From: Amphimedon queenslandica
Taxonomy: Eukaryota; Porifera; Demospongiae; Haplosclerida; Niphatidae
Assembly (NCBI RefSeq): GCF_000090795.2
Contig: NW_003546311.1
Coordinates: forward strand, 196,395-260,394
Direction of reading: 5' to 3'
DNA: 64,000 nt
This document shows positions 1 through 11,554 of the stretch, one piece after another. The position numbers and the translations under genes were made by a program. The notes below the pieces were generated by a model. That model made no database searches. It was not told the origin of the DNA and saw only the letters and a list, made by a program, of their open reading frames with translations. The first letter of the stretch is position 1. The number at the start of each line of letters is the position of its first letter.

Positions 1-535
1 AAGGAGAGATACAAGCAATTTGACGTGTGACGTCCCAACATTTCTAATGAAGACTTCCTTTGAGCTGCAACAGAAAATCAAAATAAATTGTAAAAAATTA
101 ATTTAAATTTACCTTGATTGTCCAATTTTGACATCAGTCCATTGCAAGTTTTGTCTGCTACACTCCAACCTTTAAAAATAATTGAAATTAAATACTTTGT
201 CTAAAATTAATCCTTACATCTTTACAATGCTTATACATGTAATTTATTAGAATTGGCTCAAAAATGTACTTGTGAGAACTTTCTTGCTCTTTGATGGAAT
301 AAGTCAGTTTTATTTGATAGCTTGGACCACACCCATCCTCTGGCTGGAGCAACAACTGACAAGAACTGAGATACAATTATATAAAACAAAATATAAAATG
401 CTATTAAATGTTAAGTGGGAGTATCTCACTTGTCATTCAGAGCTGAAATTGGTTTATAAATCACTTGAATGTGCTGCTTCTACAAAAGAAAGGATCTCAA
501 TTACACCTATAATCACTACTTGGACCAAGCCACTT

Positions 536-800
536 TATAAATCCAATTTTGATTGAAATCAGCTCAAAATTCATAAACAACATAAAAGCATGGATAATTA
601 TGTATCAGAAAAAAAAAATTAAAATGGAGCATTTTTCTCCTAGTTATTTTTGATGAAACAGGGTCTTTAGCCCAATTTTTGAGCAACTTAAAAAATTTGT
701 AAAAAATCCAATTTTGATCAGAATTAGTTCAAACTTTCTACACAACATAAGTAGTTAAGTACATGTATATGCACCAGAAAAAATAATTATTTTTACATTA
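536..800 (-). repeat. Dispersed repeat copies upstream of the first gene
   Basis: Two degraded units of the window-wide repeat lie here in reverse orientation. Each shows a block that reads, on the plus strand, 'ccaattttgat' followed by a conserved stretch around 'cacaacataa' and 'atgtatatgca'. The rest of 1-1120 is AT-rich and I see no gene in it. The ORFs at 188-376 and 272-556 have no recognisable family features. Confidence 0.6.
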
Positions 801-1120
801 TTAAAGGCAATAAAAAGGTGATAGGAATGATTGACCTTATAGCCTTGTAAACAGTATCTCAAAGGAGAAACACAAAAATTAAGATGACACAATGAGATGA
901 GAGTCAATAGCTCTTGATCGACATTGTAGTGTTGTATTGTGTAATAGTTTTTTTAATAATATCACTTAATTTAATTATGGGGAATATCCACAAAACAAAT
1001 ATGGGAGTTTCCCAGGGAAATTCCCTAAGCAACTGTATAAAACTGCTGAGCGGAGCAACAGGAACAACTTGATTTCATTATCAATTCATTCTAGATCTAC
1101 GTCTACTATAAAGACTCGTA

Positions 1121-1954
1121 ATGTCAGACGTTATGGATTCTCAAGTAATGTCAGACGTTATGGATTCTCGAGAAATGCCAGCCACTAGCATTATGGGTTC
1201 TGAAGTAATGCCAGATGATATACATGTAGATCCTAAAATAATTAAAGGTAGCTAAGTGACTATAATCATTATAATCTATTACTTTGCAATAGCTTTGATT
1301 GGGCTTGTTGTGGATCTCTGGAATTCAATTTCAGAACAAAAAATTGTGAAAAAATTAACTGAAGCAGCCTGCAAGGAGGCTAATGATTATTTGGAAAAAA
1401 AATATGGTGGTTGGCGAGAGATTGTCAGAGACACAGTGAGACAGGGAATTGACAAAGCAGCAGAGATCTTGCAAAATGCTAAGGAGTCAATTTTGGAATT
1501 TATTCAAGAGAACAAAGAGTTTTTAAAAATCCTCACCCAAGGTGCTGCTAAAGGTGGTGCCAGGTTAATAGCACAATGTGTCACAAAAGAGATAGCAAGG
1601 AAAGGAACAACAGCGGTTACTGCTGTAGCTAAAAGTGCAGTTACCCAAGGAGGAAAGCAATTTGCATCTCGAGCAACCAAACAAGTTGTAATACAAGGTC
1701 TCAAGCAAGGAATAAAATCAGCAACCACAGCTACTGGAATTGGACTAGCAGCAGATGTGGCCCAAGCAGGATTGGAGTATCATGGATATGAGAAGGAAGG
1801 GAAGGTTGTAGGAGCAACTGGGAATGTTGCATCTGGTGCTCTACTTGGTGGTGTAGTGGCTGGACCACCAGGAATAGCCATTGGTGCATTGGGAGGATTT
1901 TTGATCTGGGGAGGTGGAGAAGTTGTAGGAAAAGTCATAGACAAAACCTTTTAA
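1121..1954 (+). CDS. Unidentified two-exon gene, Gly/Ala-rich C-terminus
   Basis: I do not recognise this protein. The long open frame seems to begin at a GTG (1256), which is unlikely to be a eukaryotic start. An upstream ATG at 1121 opens a frame ending at a splice donor (exon 1, 1121-1247), and joining it to an acceptor at 1334 (exon 2, 1335-1954) keeps phase, giving about 248 residues. The N-terminus repeats the short motif SDVMDS twice and is acidic and Met-rich. The middle is an amphipathic, Lys/Glu-rich helix-like stretch without a signal peptide. The last ~55 residues are Gly/Ala/Val-rich and hydrophobic (GALLGG, GPPGIAIGALGG, IWGGGEVVG), like a glycine-zipper membrane-inserting segment. 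A function in membrane perturbation would be inference only. Upstream is a repeat-rich region and downstream is the assembly gap. Confidence 0.6.
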
Positions 1955-2151
1955 CAGTAAACTTTGAGTTTGCTGACTTGTGATAATTATAATCATCACG
2001 TACATGTAGATTCTGTATCGTTAATTCTTAGAGTAGAAAAATTGTGAGACAAAACATTGTAGTGCTATTAATTTTTGTTTGTTTGACTTTAATATAAACT
2101 TTACAGCGGTTGTCATGTGAATTCACGTGGGCAAGAGTGGATAATTATTTA

Positions 2152-2580
2152 NNNNNNNNNNNNNNNNNNNNNNNNNNNNNNNNNNNNNNNNNNNNNNNNN
2201 NNNNNNNNNNNNNNNNNNNNNNNNNNNNNNNNNNNNNNNNNNNNNNNNNNNNNNNNNNNNNNNNNNNNNNNNNNNNNNNNNNNNNNNNNNNNNNNNNNNN
2301 NNNNNNNNNNNNNNNNNNNNNNNNNNNNNNNNNNNNNNNNNNNNNNNNNNNNNNNNNNNNNNNNNNNNNNNNNNNNNNNNNNNNNNNNNNNNNNNNNNNN
2401 NNNNNNNNNNNNNNNNNNNNNNNNNNNNNNNNNNNNNNNNNNNNNNNNNNNNNNNNNNNNNNNNNNNNNNNNNNNNNNNNNNNNNNNNNNNNNNNNNNNN
2501 NNNNNNNNNNNNNNNNNNNNNNNNNNNNNNNNNNNNNNNNNNNNNNNNNNNNNNNNNNNNNNNNNNNNNNNNNNNNNNNN
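2152..2580. other. Assembly gap (run of N)
   Basis: About 429 undetermined bases. The gap interrupts the 3' part of the minus-strand Ser/Pro-rich gene. The N length may be an estimate, so frames read across it mean nothing. Confidence 0.99.
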
Positions 2581-5500
2581 TGGCTTGAAACGAGAGATTA
2601 GGAGTGGACCTACCAGACAAAGAGAGAGACGTGTTGCTAGGAGACAGAGAGAGGTGATAATGAGACTCTGAATTAGTAGGAGACGAGGACAAGGAAAGAA
2701 CCGGTTGGACTGGTTTAACAGGTTTAGATAATAGCAAGTGATTAACAGTGTCATCGTTAGACTGGAAAGCGGTAGAACTTAAAAGAGGAGTAGTAAGAGT
2801 GGGAGGAGGAATGGGCGGAGAAGTAACTGATGAAGTAACTGTTACACCACTAGAAACTGTTAATGGAGGAGCAGAAGAGAAAGGAGAGTATTGTGAAGAG
2901 GCTGAGAAGGAGGGAGGAAGGGACGAGAGAGAGAGAATAGAAGGAGAGGGTGAAACAGCAGTAGGATGAATAAGAGGAATAGTAGAAGATAATGGAAGAC
3001 TCGCAGTCAATGAAGAAGATGATGAGAAATGAGAAGTTGATGCAATCACAGTAACTGATGGGGATAGACCAACAGGAGAAGATACAGCAGCCATTGATAC
3101 TGTAGCAGCCATTGATGCTGTAGCAGTCATTGGTGCTGTAGCAATAGAAGAAACATTAGGAAAAGAAGAAACAAGAGACTGAGTAGAGATTGAAATACAT
3201 GTACATGTTGGTACAGGAGAGGTTAATGAAGAAGGAGGAGGTAATGGAGCTGAAGATTTCTTTGGAGTATCCATTGCAGCTGGAGACTGAGTTATGGTAT
3301 CATTATCAGTAGTAGTGTCTGAGTCTCTGCCTCCTTTGATTGACTGAGCTACCGGTATAAACTCAGGGAGGACAGAACTAGGAGATGAGGGAGGAGACGG
3401 AGTTATAGAAAAAGAGGAAGAAGACTTTATATTAGGAGGAGGACTAGCCACACTGGCCTGAGGGAAGTGTTCTGAGAGTAATGCTTTTAAAGAAGTACCA
3501 ATATCATAAATAGCCTCTTTCTCTTTGCTCCCTCCATCTTTATCATTGATCAGTGATAACTGGTCCAGTTGATGACTGATCATGTGACTATCATGTGGTG
3601 ACTCGGAGTTTAAAGCTATGATCACAGGAGGGGTCTGAAGTTGCTTAGTGAGGACTGGGTCCGGAGAAGAAAATATTGACACCTTATCTGTCACTGGGTC
3701 TGGTTCAGTGACAGCTTGTGATGAAGGTCCATTATTATTACTAATGTCCGGAACTAGTAATGATTGTTTTATAATTGCTGGGTCCGGTGATGATGAGCCT
3801 CTGTTATCATTTTCATTGTGGGCATGGTGAGTAGGTGGGGTCTCACTTGCATTCTTGAGTGAAGAGAGGAAAATGTTAATATTGAGACGAGTTGAATCAA
3901 GTCTTGACCTGATCTCAGCCACTTTACTAGCCCTGGCCTCTTCCGTTGGTGAGGGCGTGGCTTCATGTGAAGAGGAGGAGTCATGATCAGATAAGACTAA
4001 AGGTGTAATTTTTGGAGAAGAGAGAGGAGGAGAATCAGGAGGAGTCCCACTAGGAGACACAGAAGACAAGGACCTCTTGAGAGGAGACGCAAACGACACT
4101 TTAGCAACCGACTTCACAGTAAACTCCTGTGCTCCATTTTCATCCAGTTTGGTCTCAGACAACAAGTCAGTACTGGCACTAACAGGTAGAGTATTATTAG
4201 AAGGAGTGGGAGGATTAGATGAAGGAACAACACTCACTAGACTCTTCTCTTCGTCGGTCTTAGGCAGGACCTGCGTCAGCTCATAAAGATTATCTATTTC
4301 ATTTGAGAGAAGTGACGGAGTCGGGAAAGAGGAGAGCCCAGTGGTCGTTAGGAGGTTCTGCAGTCTTGAAGGAGCTGGAGTTACCGGAAGAGACGAGACA
4401 GTAGAGAGAAGCAACGTTGAGGCTTCATCAGTCACTCCAGGACCGTCTGATTTCACTAAATAACACGACGGTATGTCAGGAGGAGGCGTGGCCACACTAC
4501 TGGATGCAGTCTCACTATCTTTTTCATCAGACGTGGGTGTGACTGATCGCTCCCTTTCCCCTCCCCCTTCAGAGGTGAGAGGAGTCTTTAATAATCCGTT
4601 TAGATTCAGAGGAGGCACATGCATGGGGAGTGGTGACTCACTCAATGCCTGCTGTGAAACAGTCAATGGTGATAACAAGAGAGACGAGGCTGGAACACTG
4701 GTTACTGGAACACTGGTTACTGGAGCACTGGACGATGGAATGCTGGTCACTGGAGCACTGGACGATGGTGGGACAGAAGAGGAAGAGGTCGATGAGAGTG
4801 GTACTTGTTGTGGACTGGTTGCTATGAATCTGCTAGGGGGACTCACAATGACTTGATTGTCTGCGAAAATTGGCTAGAAAAATAATAAAATAATATGTAA
4901 ATTATAGAAACTTTTACTACCATAAACAATTTTCCCTTCCACTCTCTCTTTCCTACTCTTTGCAGTGATATGACTCTGTCTGGTAACAGTTCTCCTCCAA
5001 GTGGAAAACTTTTCCCTCGAAAATACGTCAGTATTGACTCCTCCCCTCCATCAGAATTAGTCACATGACTTGAGTTATCAGACGGTATCGTAAATGTCCC
5101 TTGCAAACTACTGTGTGTGGTCTGTTAGTAATGCATGTATGTACATGTACATGATGTGAATAAATAAACAAATGCAATGTTATAAATACCTTTGTGAATA
5201 AAGACATTTCTTCTTCTTCCTTCTTTAAATCAGAGAGAAAAGATTCTAAAGGAGAGAAAAGCTGTAATTAATTACAAAATAAAAATAAAATTATTTATCA
5301 TTACTATTATTAATGTCAATTATATATCCTATTGTAGTTCTTACCTTTATCTTGCTCCTGGAAATCAAACTCATCGCAAGTTTGATCGCTTCCAGAATCA
5401 AACGGGTTCTCTATCTTTGATCTTTGTCCCTCAACAATAAAACCCACTCCTTCCTCCTCCTCCTCGCTGTGACTGCTGAAAACTGTATCACAGTTCACTG

Positions 5501-6533
5501 TATCGGTGGGTGTGGTTGGTACAAGATATGGCAAGAGATCCTGTGATGCATAAAAATTATCCTTTTTCTTTCTTTTCTCTAACTTACAGCATTGACATCA
5601 CTCTCCTCCTCCTCCTCTTCTTCCTTCACTGTTGATAAGCTCTGGTTGTTTGTGTTCTCAGCCACGCCCAAAACAGACGGAGCAGATCCAGCAGCTAAAC
5701 TCATTCCAATACTATCATTGTTCATTCCCATGCTCCTATCATTAGGAATGGGCACGTGAGATAACAAACTAAACTCGGCTGCTTCTCTCATAAGAGTCGG
5801 CTCCATCTCATCATTAATGTATTGAACACTCTTAGGATCTAACAAACAAAAAATAGTAATATACCAGAGCACCACTATAAATAGTAACACGGTGCTAAAA
5901 GTAGCAACATGCTACTATAAACAGTGACAAGATGCAAGTAACATGATACTAATAATAACAACGAGATGACATGATGCTCAATACATGCTTACCCTCATTA
6001 ATTGATTCATTGTCTTCCTTAGAGTTTAAGGATTGAGAGGTGGCCGAATAATGAAGATTAAAGTCACTAACTCCTCCCGCCATTGAAGAGGCTGCAGAAG
6101 GATGAGGAAGAGTAGTGACGGTAGAAGGAGCAACGGATTGCGGAGAATTAAGAAACTTCAAAGAATTAGCTGAAAAAAAGAAATCACATGTATTTTTAGA
6201 TAAATATAATATTTACCATCAATATCTTGTGATAACCTTCCACTTATGTCTCCATTACTGTCTCTGTAAAAAAATCAAAAATTTTGTAATTAAATAAAAT
6301 AATTATAAATACAAGAACCTGGTATTAGGTGGCAATGTTGGTTCACTCAGGAAAGATCCTCCATCACTTCCAGTAGGATGAGTACCAGCACTGTGGCCAC
6401 CATGATGAGAGGAGGGAGAGAGAGAGGGGAGTGGAGGCTCTTTTATTGCTGTGGAAAAAGCCTTTGGCGTTCCTATGTCGAGCAGCGAGTGACCTTGAAG
6501 AGTTATCTCTCCTTTACTGGTTGGATCTACCAT
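2581..6533 (-). CDS. Long Ser/Pro/Thr-rich protein, C-terminus lost in gap
   Basis: Unrecognised gene. Eight exons join in phase: 6319-6533, 6217-6263, 5993-6169, 5588-5838, 5345-5540, 5190-5245, 4921-5121 and 4873 down to the gap edge. The start is MVDPTSKGEITLQG at 6533. The N-terminal third has acidic clusters (runs of Glu near 5600, 5455 and 5205) and a more ordered basic patch (LTYFRGKSFPLGGELLPDR, 4921-5121). The last visible exon encodes over 750 residues of almost pure Ser/Pro/Thr/Val, including a short repeated SSAPVTS-type motif at 4680-4770. No catalytic domain, signal peptide or membrane segment is visible, and the protein is probably largely disordered. It could be a cytoskeletal or centrosomal scaffold, but nothing seen proves that. 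It shares a 228-bp promoter region with ACIN1. Confidence 0.6.
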
Positions 6534-6761
6534 TTTATAAAAAAGAATTAAAGAAAGAGACACATGAAGAGAGAAGAGAAATTCTTAGTTCTTATAAACA
6601 AATGGCGGGATTTGGAGGCAAGATCACGTGATAATTCTAACAGGACACGTGGGAATGCGTGTGCAGGTCACGTGATGATTTGTACCGAAACCACGCCTTT
6701 TAGCTCAGCCCTGTAATTTAAAAAAATCACGTGATCTCTTGCACGTGTTACTTAAAACAAA
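6534..6761. promoter_or_regulatory. Bidirectional promoter with five CACGTG E-boxes
   Basis: This lies between two divergent start codons. CACGTG hexamers occur at 6625, 6646, 6669, 6728 and 6742, three of them within the longer palindrome TCACGTGA. An ATGGCGGG motif at 6602 resembles a YY1-type element. CACGTG is the known target of MYC/USF/MITF-TFEB basic helix-loop-helix factors. Binding here is inferred. Confidence 0.6.
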
Positions 6762-9700
6762 ATGGCGTCCAAGGCATATGTATCATCAATGACTGTGGCG
6801 GAACTTACCTCAGAGTTGAAGAAAAGAGGACTCAATTGCAGGGGAAAGAAGAAAACGCTACAAAACAGACTAGAACAAGTAATGAAAAGCAATACTTATA
6901 CCAAAATAGACAATAATAAACCTGGGTAGCCATCTTTAATAATAATTGTCTTGTTTTATTGGTAGGCGCTATATGAAGAAGAGAATAGTGAAACTAGCTC
7001 TGAAGGGAATGATGAAGCCACAATACGAGCTGCATCAGCAGTTATCAATCAACTAGCTGGTAACAACAGCACTAGCGATGATGGGGGAGGGGCTTTTGCA
7101 AACGACGAAGAATCTTTAATCGTATCTATAGATCGCTCTAGAAAGTCCTCGTCAGATCAGCCTAGCATCACCGTAGAGCAGAGCAATGGAGAGAGAGAAG
7201 AGGAGGAGAAGATGGCAGAGGGAAAGGAAAAACTAAATGAAAATGAAAACGAACCAAATGCACAAAAACTTAAAACTTCTTCAGTCACAGAACCACTTGA
7301 TGCTGCAATGCCACCTCACGTCTCCCCCACTGTAGTCTCCCCTACCGCTAAAGACGCTGGAACTCCACCCACCATTCCTTCAATATCGGTAGCCGCTCCT
7401 CCTACTGCCAGTCAATCAGGAGCTGATACTCCTCTAACGGCCACGCCTAGTAAAGCATTCATAGCATCAATAGGATCCCCTTTATATGGGGGAGATGGCA
7501 GAGAGTCGGAGAGCGAAGTAAACAGTATAGCTGTGGAGCCTCCCTCTCCTAATAGAGACGAAATTAGCTTTGCAGTCGACGAGCAGTCATTTCGTGCTGA
7601 TGAAACCGCACCTCTTTCTGGACCAGCCACGCCTACCTTGTCTCACGCCACCGAAGAAGTGGGAGTGGTCTTGTTGGAGACTAAAACATTTGGCAAAGAT
7701 GAGAGTATGGAGGAAGAAATAAAAGAGAAAGAGCCAACAATTGAGGAAGAGAAGGAAGGAGGAGGAGGAGACGAGATTAAAGAAGAAGAAAAAGAGAAAG
7801 AAATATTACCAGAAGAAGAGAATAATGGTGGAACCGAAGCAGTACATGAAGAGAAGGACATTAACACTGAGAATAAAGAAGACACCATAATAACTGGAGA
7901 CAGAGGAGATATTATTAATACTGGGGAAACCATTGCCACTGGAGAAGACACAATTAATAATAAAGGAGAAGACACAGAGGAAACCATGAACACTGGAGAC
8001 ATTGAAGAGGCTATTGATACTGGAGAGACCATTACTACTGGGGATTTAGAGGAAAGTAATGAAGGAGGGAATGTGAGTGGCAAAGAAGGAGAGAAAGAAG
8101 AAGAGGGAGGTGGAATAGGTATGGTGAGTTTGGTAGGTGAGAATAACCATGAAGCTTCTGAACAAGTTGATCTTGTAGTCTCTACTGATCTTAACGATGA
8201 GGAACTCTCTGACTTTCCTTCCACACAGAAAGAACCTCAAGACGCTGGAGCCTCTCTTAGTCCGGCCGAGAAAAGGGAGGGGTCAGTAGGTGTGGCCAGT
8301 AACGATAGTAGTGATATGTCTAGTAGAAAAAGACAAAGCTCAGTTACTGAGGATAATGAAGCTGAAAAAAAGACTATTATTGATGTAAGTATGATAATAA
8401 TTATTTTTATTGTTATCTATGTTGTTTTCAGAGCTCCAAAAGGAGGCGAATATCGACCTCACCACCAAAAAGTAAGTTTAAATAAACCTCTGGCTGGTAG
8501 CTATTATTTTCAACCTCTTAGAGTTACCGGAGAGACGGAGAAGGTGGGGCTCTAGCACAAGTCAAACACCAACCACTACTCAACCACCAATCAGCTCTGA
8601 GACACTAGAGGTATAGGAATTAAGAAAGAATAATGCATTATTATAAATAAGAGAATAATGCATTAAAAGGAATATAAATTAGCAGTTAGTTAGCACAAGA
8701 ATCTGTACTCAAGTGTGACCCTGTAATATTTAATTACTAGCATCAAGTGATTCTCTCCATTTGTATTTTAATTTTTAGACAATTATTCCAGAGGAAGTAA
8801 AAGAAGAAGTAACGGCCGAATCAACTTCGATAGAACTGATGATCACCGGAGAGGAAGGAGAGGGAATTGATGTTAATATCTCCTCACCTACTGCTCCACA
8901 GCAACCTCAAGGGGAGCCCAGTGAAGATATGGAGGTTGGGGTGACAGGGAGGGAGGGAGACGATGAAAGAGGAGGAGACAAACAAGATGATGAAGATATT
9001 GTTGACCTTGGAAAGGAAGAAAGGTTAGGTGCATGTCTATAAGCAAACCCAACAGCTAGCACACTTTATGAACTGATCATATTGAGCTATGGTGGTCTTT
9101 ATGGTACATGCAATTTTTTAAGCAGCTTTAAAAACTTTTTAAAATCCAATTTTGATTAGAATCTGTTCAAACTTCATATTCAACATTAGAACATGTATAT
9201 GTATCAGGAAAAATTATTAAAATGGAGAATTCTCTCTTAGTGATATTTGAGGGAATTTTTGAGAAACTTTCAAAAAGAGGTTATTATATTATTGTTATTT
9301 TTCTTATTAGTTCACTTATTGATGAGTATGAGAAGGAATGGCAAGAGAAGGAGAGAGAGAAGGAGCTCCAGAAGAGAGAGATAGGGCGTGCTAGGAGAGA
9401 ACTAATGGAGTCTAAGAAAGGGACGGAGATAAAGATCTTTGAGGAACCAAAGAAGAAAGAAATAAGTAAGACATGCTATTGGAGCACCTCTTGTGTTCAC
9501 TGTTCACATTGCACTGAAATTCACATAATGTGAACAGGTTCCATTACTATTGGTTTCTGCAATACATGTACATGTATATTTATCAGTTTGTGCAATATTT
9601 TGATTATTTTTTTATTTTGCAGTTAAGATTCATTCTCCGAGTCCTCCTCGCAATCCTCCGTCTCGTATCCTCCATGTTGAAAACCTCAAGAGACCCTTCA

Positions 9701-11339
9701 CTTTGCTACAGCTGAAGGATTTCCTCCAGGAAGACGGCCCAATGATTGAAGGAGGTTTCTGGACTAACAAAATAAAATCACACTGCATTGCAATTGTGAG
9801 CAAAAAAAACAGGATTCATATCCATGATATTAAATGCTTCATTTCTCCTCCTAGTTCACATCCACAGAAACAGCTGTTGCTGCCAGGGCCAGAATGCATG
9901 GGCTGAAATGGCCCTCCATTAACCCTCAGCACTTGAAAGTTGATTTTCTCAGCAATCAAGAGGTAAAGTAGAAGCACCTGCTTTATTTACTGTGTCTTTT
10001 TCCCCTCCTCTTTTTTTCCAGGTAGCTCAGGTTAGTGAGGGCTGTCTTGTCATTGATTCAAGGTCTCCAACACCACCTGCTCCTCCTGCTGCTGGTGTTA
10101 CTCCAGCTCCTCCTCCTCCTGCTGCTGCTGGGGCTGAAAGAAGTGCTGAGAAGAAAATCAAAGAAGCAAACAAAGTTAGAAGTGACAAAAAGCAAATTAT
10201 TGTCACAGAGAATAAAAAGGAAGGTTAGTTTGTACTGTTGTACTTCAATTAATTCTTTTTAAAAAATTTTGTCCTTCAGAAGTTAAGGCTCCTCAAAAAG
10301 CAGACGAGAAACCGACTCGGATGTTAGATGATCTTTTTCGTAAGACTAAGACCACACCACCTTTATATTGGATGCCTTTATCAAAAGAAGAGGTCAGTTA
10401 TTTGTTTCTTATTAATAATAGCTGTAGCATAAATTCAAAATACATGTAGTTTTGCAATTACATGTACATATGTTCAAAATTATGCCGTGTTTTCATTAGT
10501 TGGCCTCAGAAATAGGACTTTCCCTGTCTTGCAATAAAAGGCAAATGTCTCGTCATTGTTCTTTTTTTTCATCATATTGCCCCCATAACTTTGGATTCTT
10601 TTCATAATGTTTTGCTGTCATCACTGTCTCTTCAAGGGGCACTGCTTTCTCCTTGTGTCTGGTATGATCTGATGCTGGAGCCTGGCTATCATCATATGAC
10701 ACTAGTCTTAAAGTACTGCCATTTAAAAACTCTTTGAGGCTACACGATCTGACTCTGGTGTGTTGATACCAGTGTATCCAATCAGTTATGGTCTCTCTTA
10801 TCCCACTGGTAGCAAAGTGTATCACTTCATAGTTGTCTTCTCCTATGTATATGCCATGCTTGGGATGCCTATAGAAAAATGCTGAATAGCAGTAGATGTG
10901 ATCTCCTGGTTTGAGATCTTTTTCATCTACTGCATGAGAAAGATCTCCAACTCTATCCTTTGAATCATCATTAGTTGAATTCTTGTTGCCCATTTTTTAG
11001 TATAGTCTGCAGTTTATTTTGCTGGTTGGAATTGACAGGCTTGCTTATGAATAATATTTTTAGTGTCTTTGAATTTTATTATAATCATTGTCTGCTTAAC
11101 TTGTTTTATTTTTTCTATTTTAGATTGATCGTAATGAGGCTGAAAGAAAAGAGAGGGAGATGGAAAGAGAGAAACGAAGAGAAGAGAGAAGGAAGGAGTT
11201 AGAGGAAGAGGCTGCCGAGAGAAGAGAGAAAAGAAACAGAGAGGAGAGAGACAGGAGACGGCGTCACTCGAGATCACGATCGCCTAGACGATCCCGCTCT
11301 CCTCGTAGGAGCTCTAGGAGTCCAAGACGACGCTACTAG
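6762..11339 (+). CDS. ACIN1: Acinus (SAP domain, RNPS1/SAP18-binding RNA-processing factor)
   Basis: Eleven phase-consistent exons: 6762-6878, 6966-8384, 8432-8471, 8522-8610, 8779-9023, 9311-9465, 9623-9795, 9855-9962, 10022-10223, 10280-10392 and 11124-11339, about 958 residues. Exon 1 is a SAP DNA-binding motif (VAELTSELKKRGLNCRGKKK). The middle is acidic and low-complexity. Exons 7-8 form the RRM-like domain (RILHVENLKRPFTLLQLKDF, then the ARMHGLKWP strand). Exon 10 carries the RSB motif (LDDLFRKTKTTPPLYWMPLS) that binds RNPS1 and SAP18 in the ASAP complex. The C-terminus is Arg/Glu-rich with an RS/SPRR tail. The family acts in the nucleus in splicing and exon-junction complex function. 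A polyadenylation-like AATAAA follows at about 11356. The last intron hosts an antisense LRAT-type gene. Confidence 0.93.
9110..9240 (-). repeat. Dispersed repeat copy in ACIN1 intron 5
   Basis: One reverse-oriented degraded unit with the conserved blocks 'ccaattttgatta', 'gttcaaact' and 'catgtatatgtatcagg'. It lies wholly within the intron 9024-9310. Confidence 0.55.
10480..10993 (-). pseudogene. LRAT/H-rev107-domain gene nested in ACIN1 intron, frameshifted
   Basis: A single-exon reading frame starts at 10993 (MGNKNSTNDD) and lies antisense in ACIN1 intron 10. It shows the LRAT/NlpC-P60 fold signature: KPGDHIYCYSAFFYRHPKHGIYIG with the catalytic-type His near residue 46, then EVIHFAT with a second His near 60. 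The family continues through a Tyr/Pro/Trp stretch (HYEKNPKLWGQY, seen here) to NCE(D/H)FAxYCKTG. Here the frame stops at 10553 just before that motif. After an eight-A run (10562-10569 on this strand) the motif continues one frame over as NNDETFAFYCKTG to a stop at 10480. Either the poly-A run is miscalled or the gene is broken. Even when read through, the family's nucleophilic Cys is Asp, so a phospholipid acyltransferase/thiol hydrolase activity is doubtful. Absence of introns suggests a retrocopy. Confidence 0.75.
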
Positions 11340-11554
11340 TTCAATACTTATGTGAAATAAAAGCAGAAGAAACTCTGTTACATACATACGCTCATACTCT
11401 CTTTATCTCTCTCTCTCTCTCAGTCATCTTTATTTTTTGAAGTTTTTGTTATTCTCCTTAAAAATGATAACTAGTATATCTCTGTATACTTTAAAACTAA
11501 AGAAACCCAAAGGAATCCGTATTTGTCATCCCCGTATATTAACTCGAGGAAAAC

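Noticed and set aside
2110-2754. Several open frames spanning the N run
   Set aside because: Undetermined bases cannot be translated; only the minus-strand frame with flanking exons is supported.
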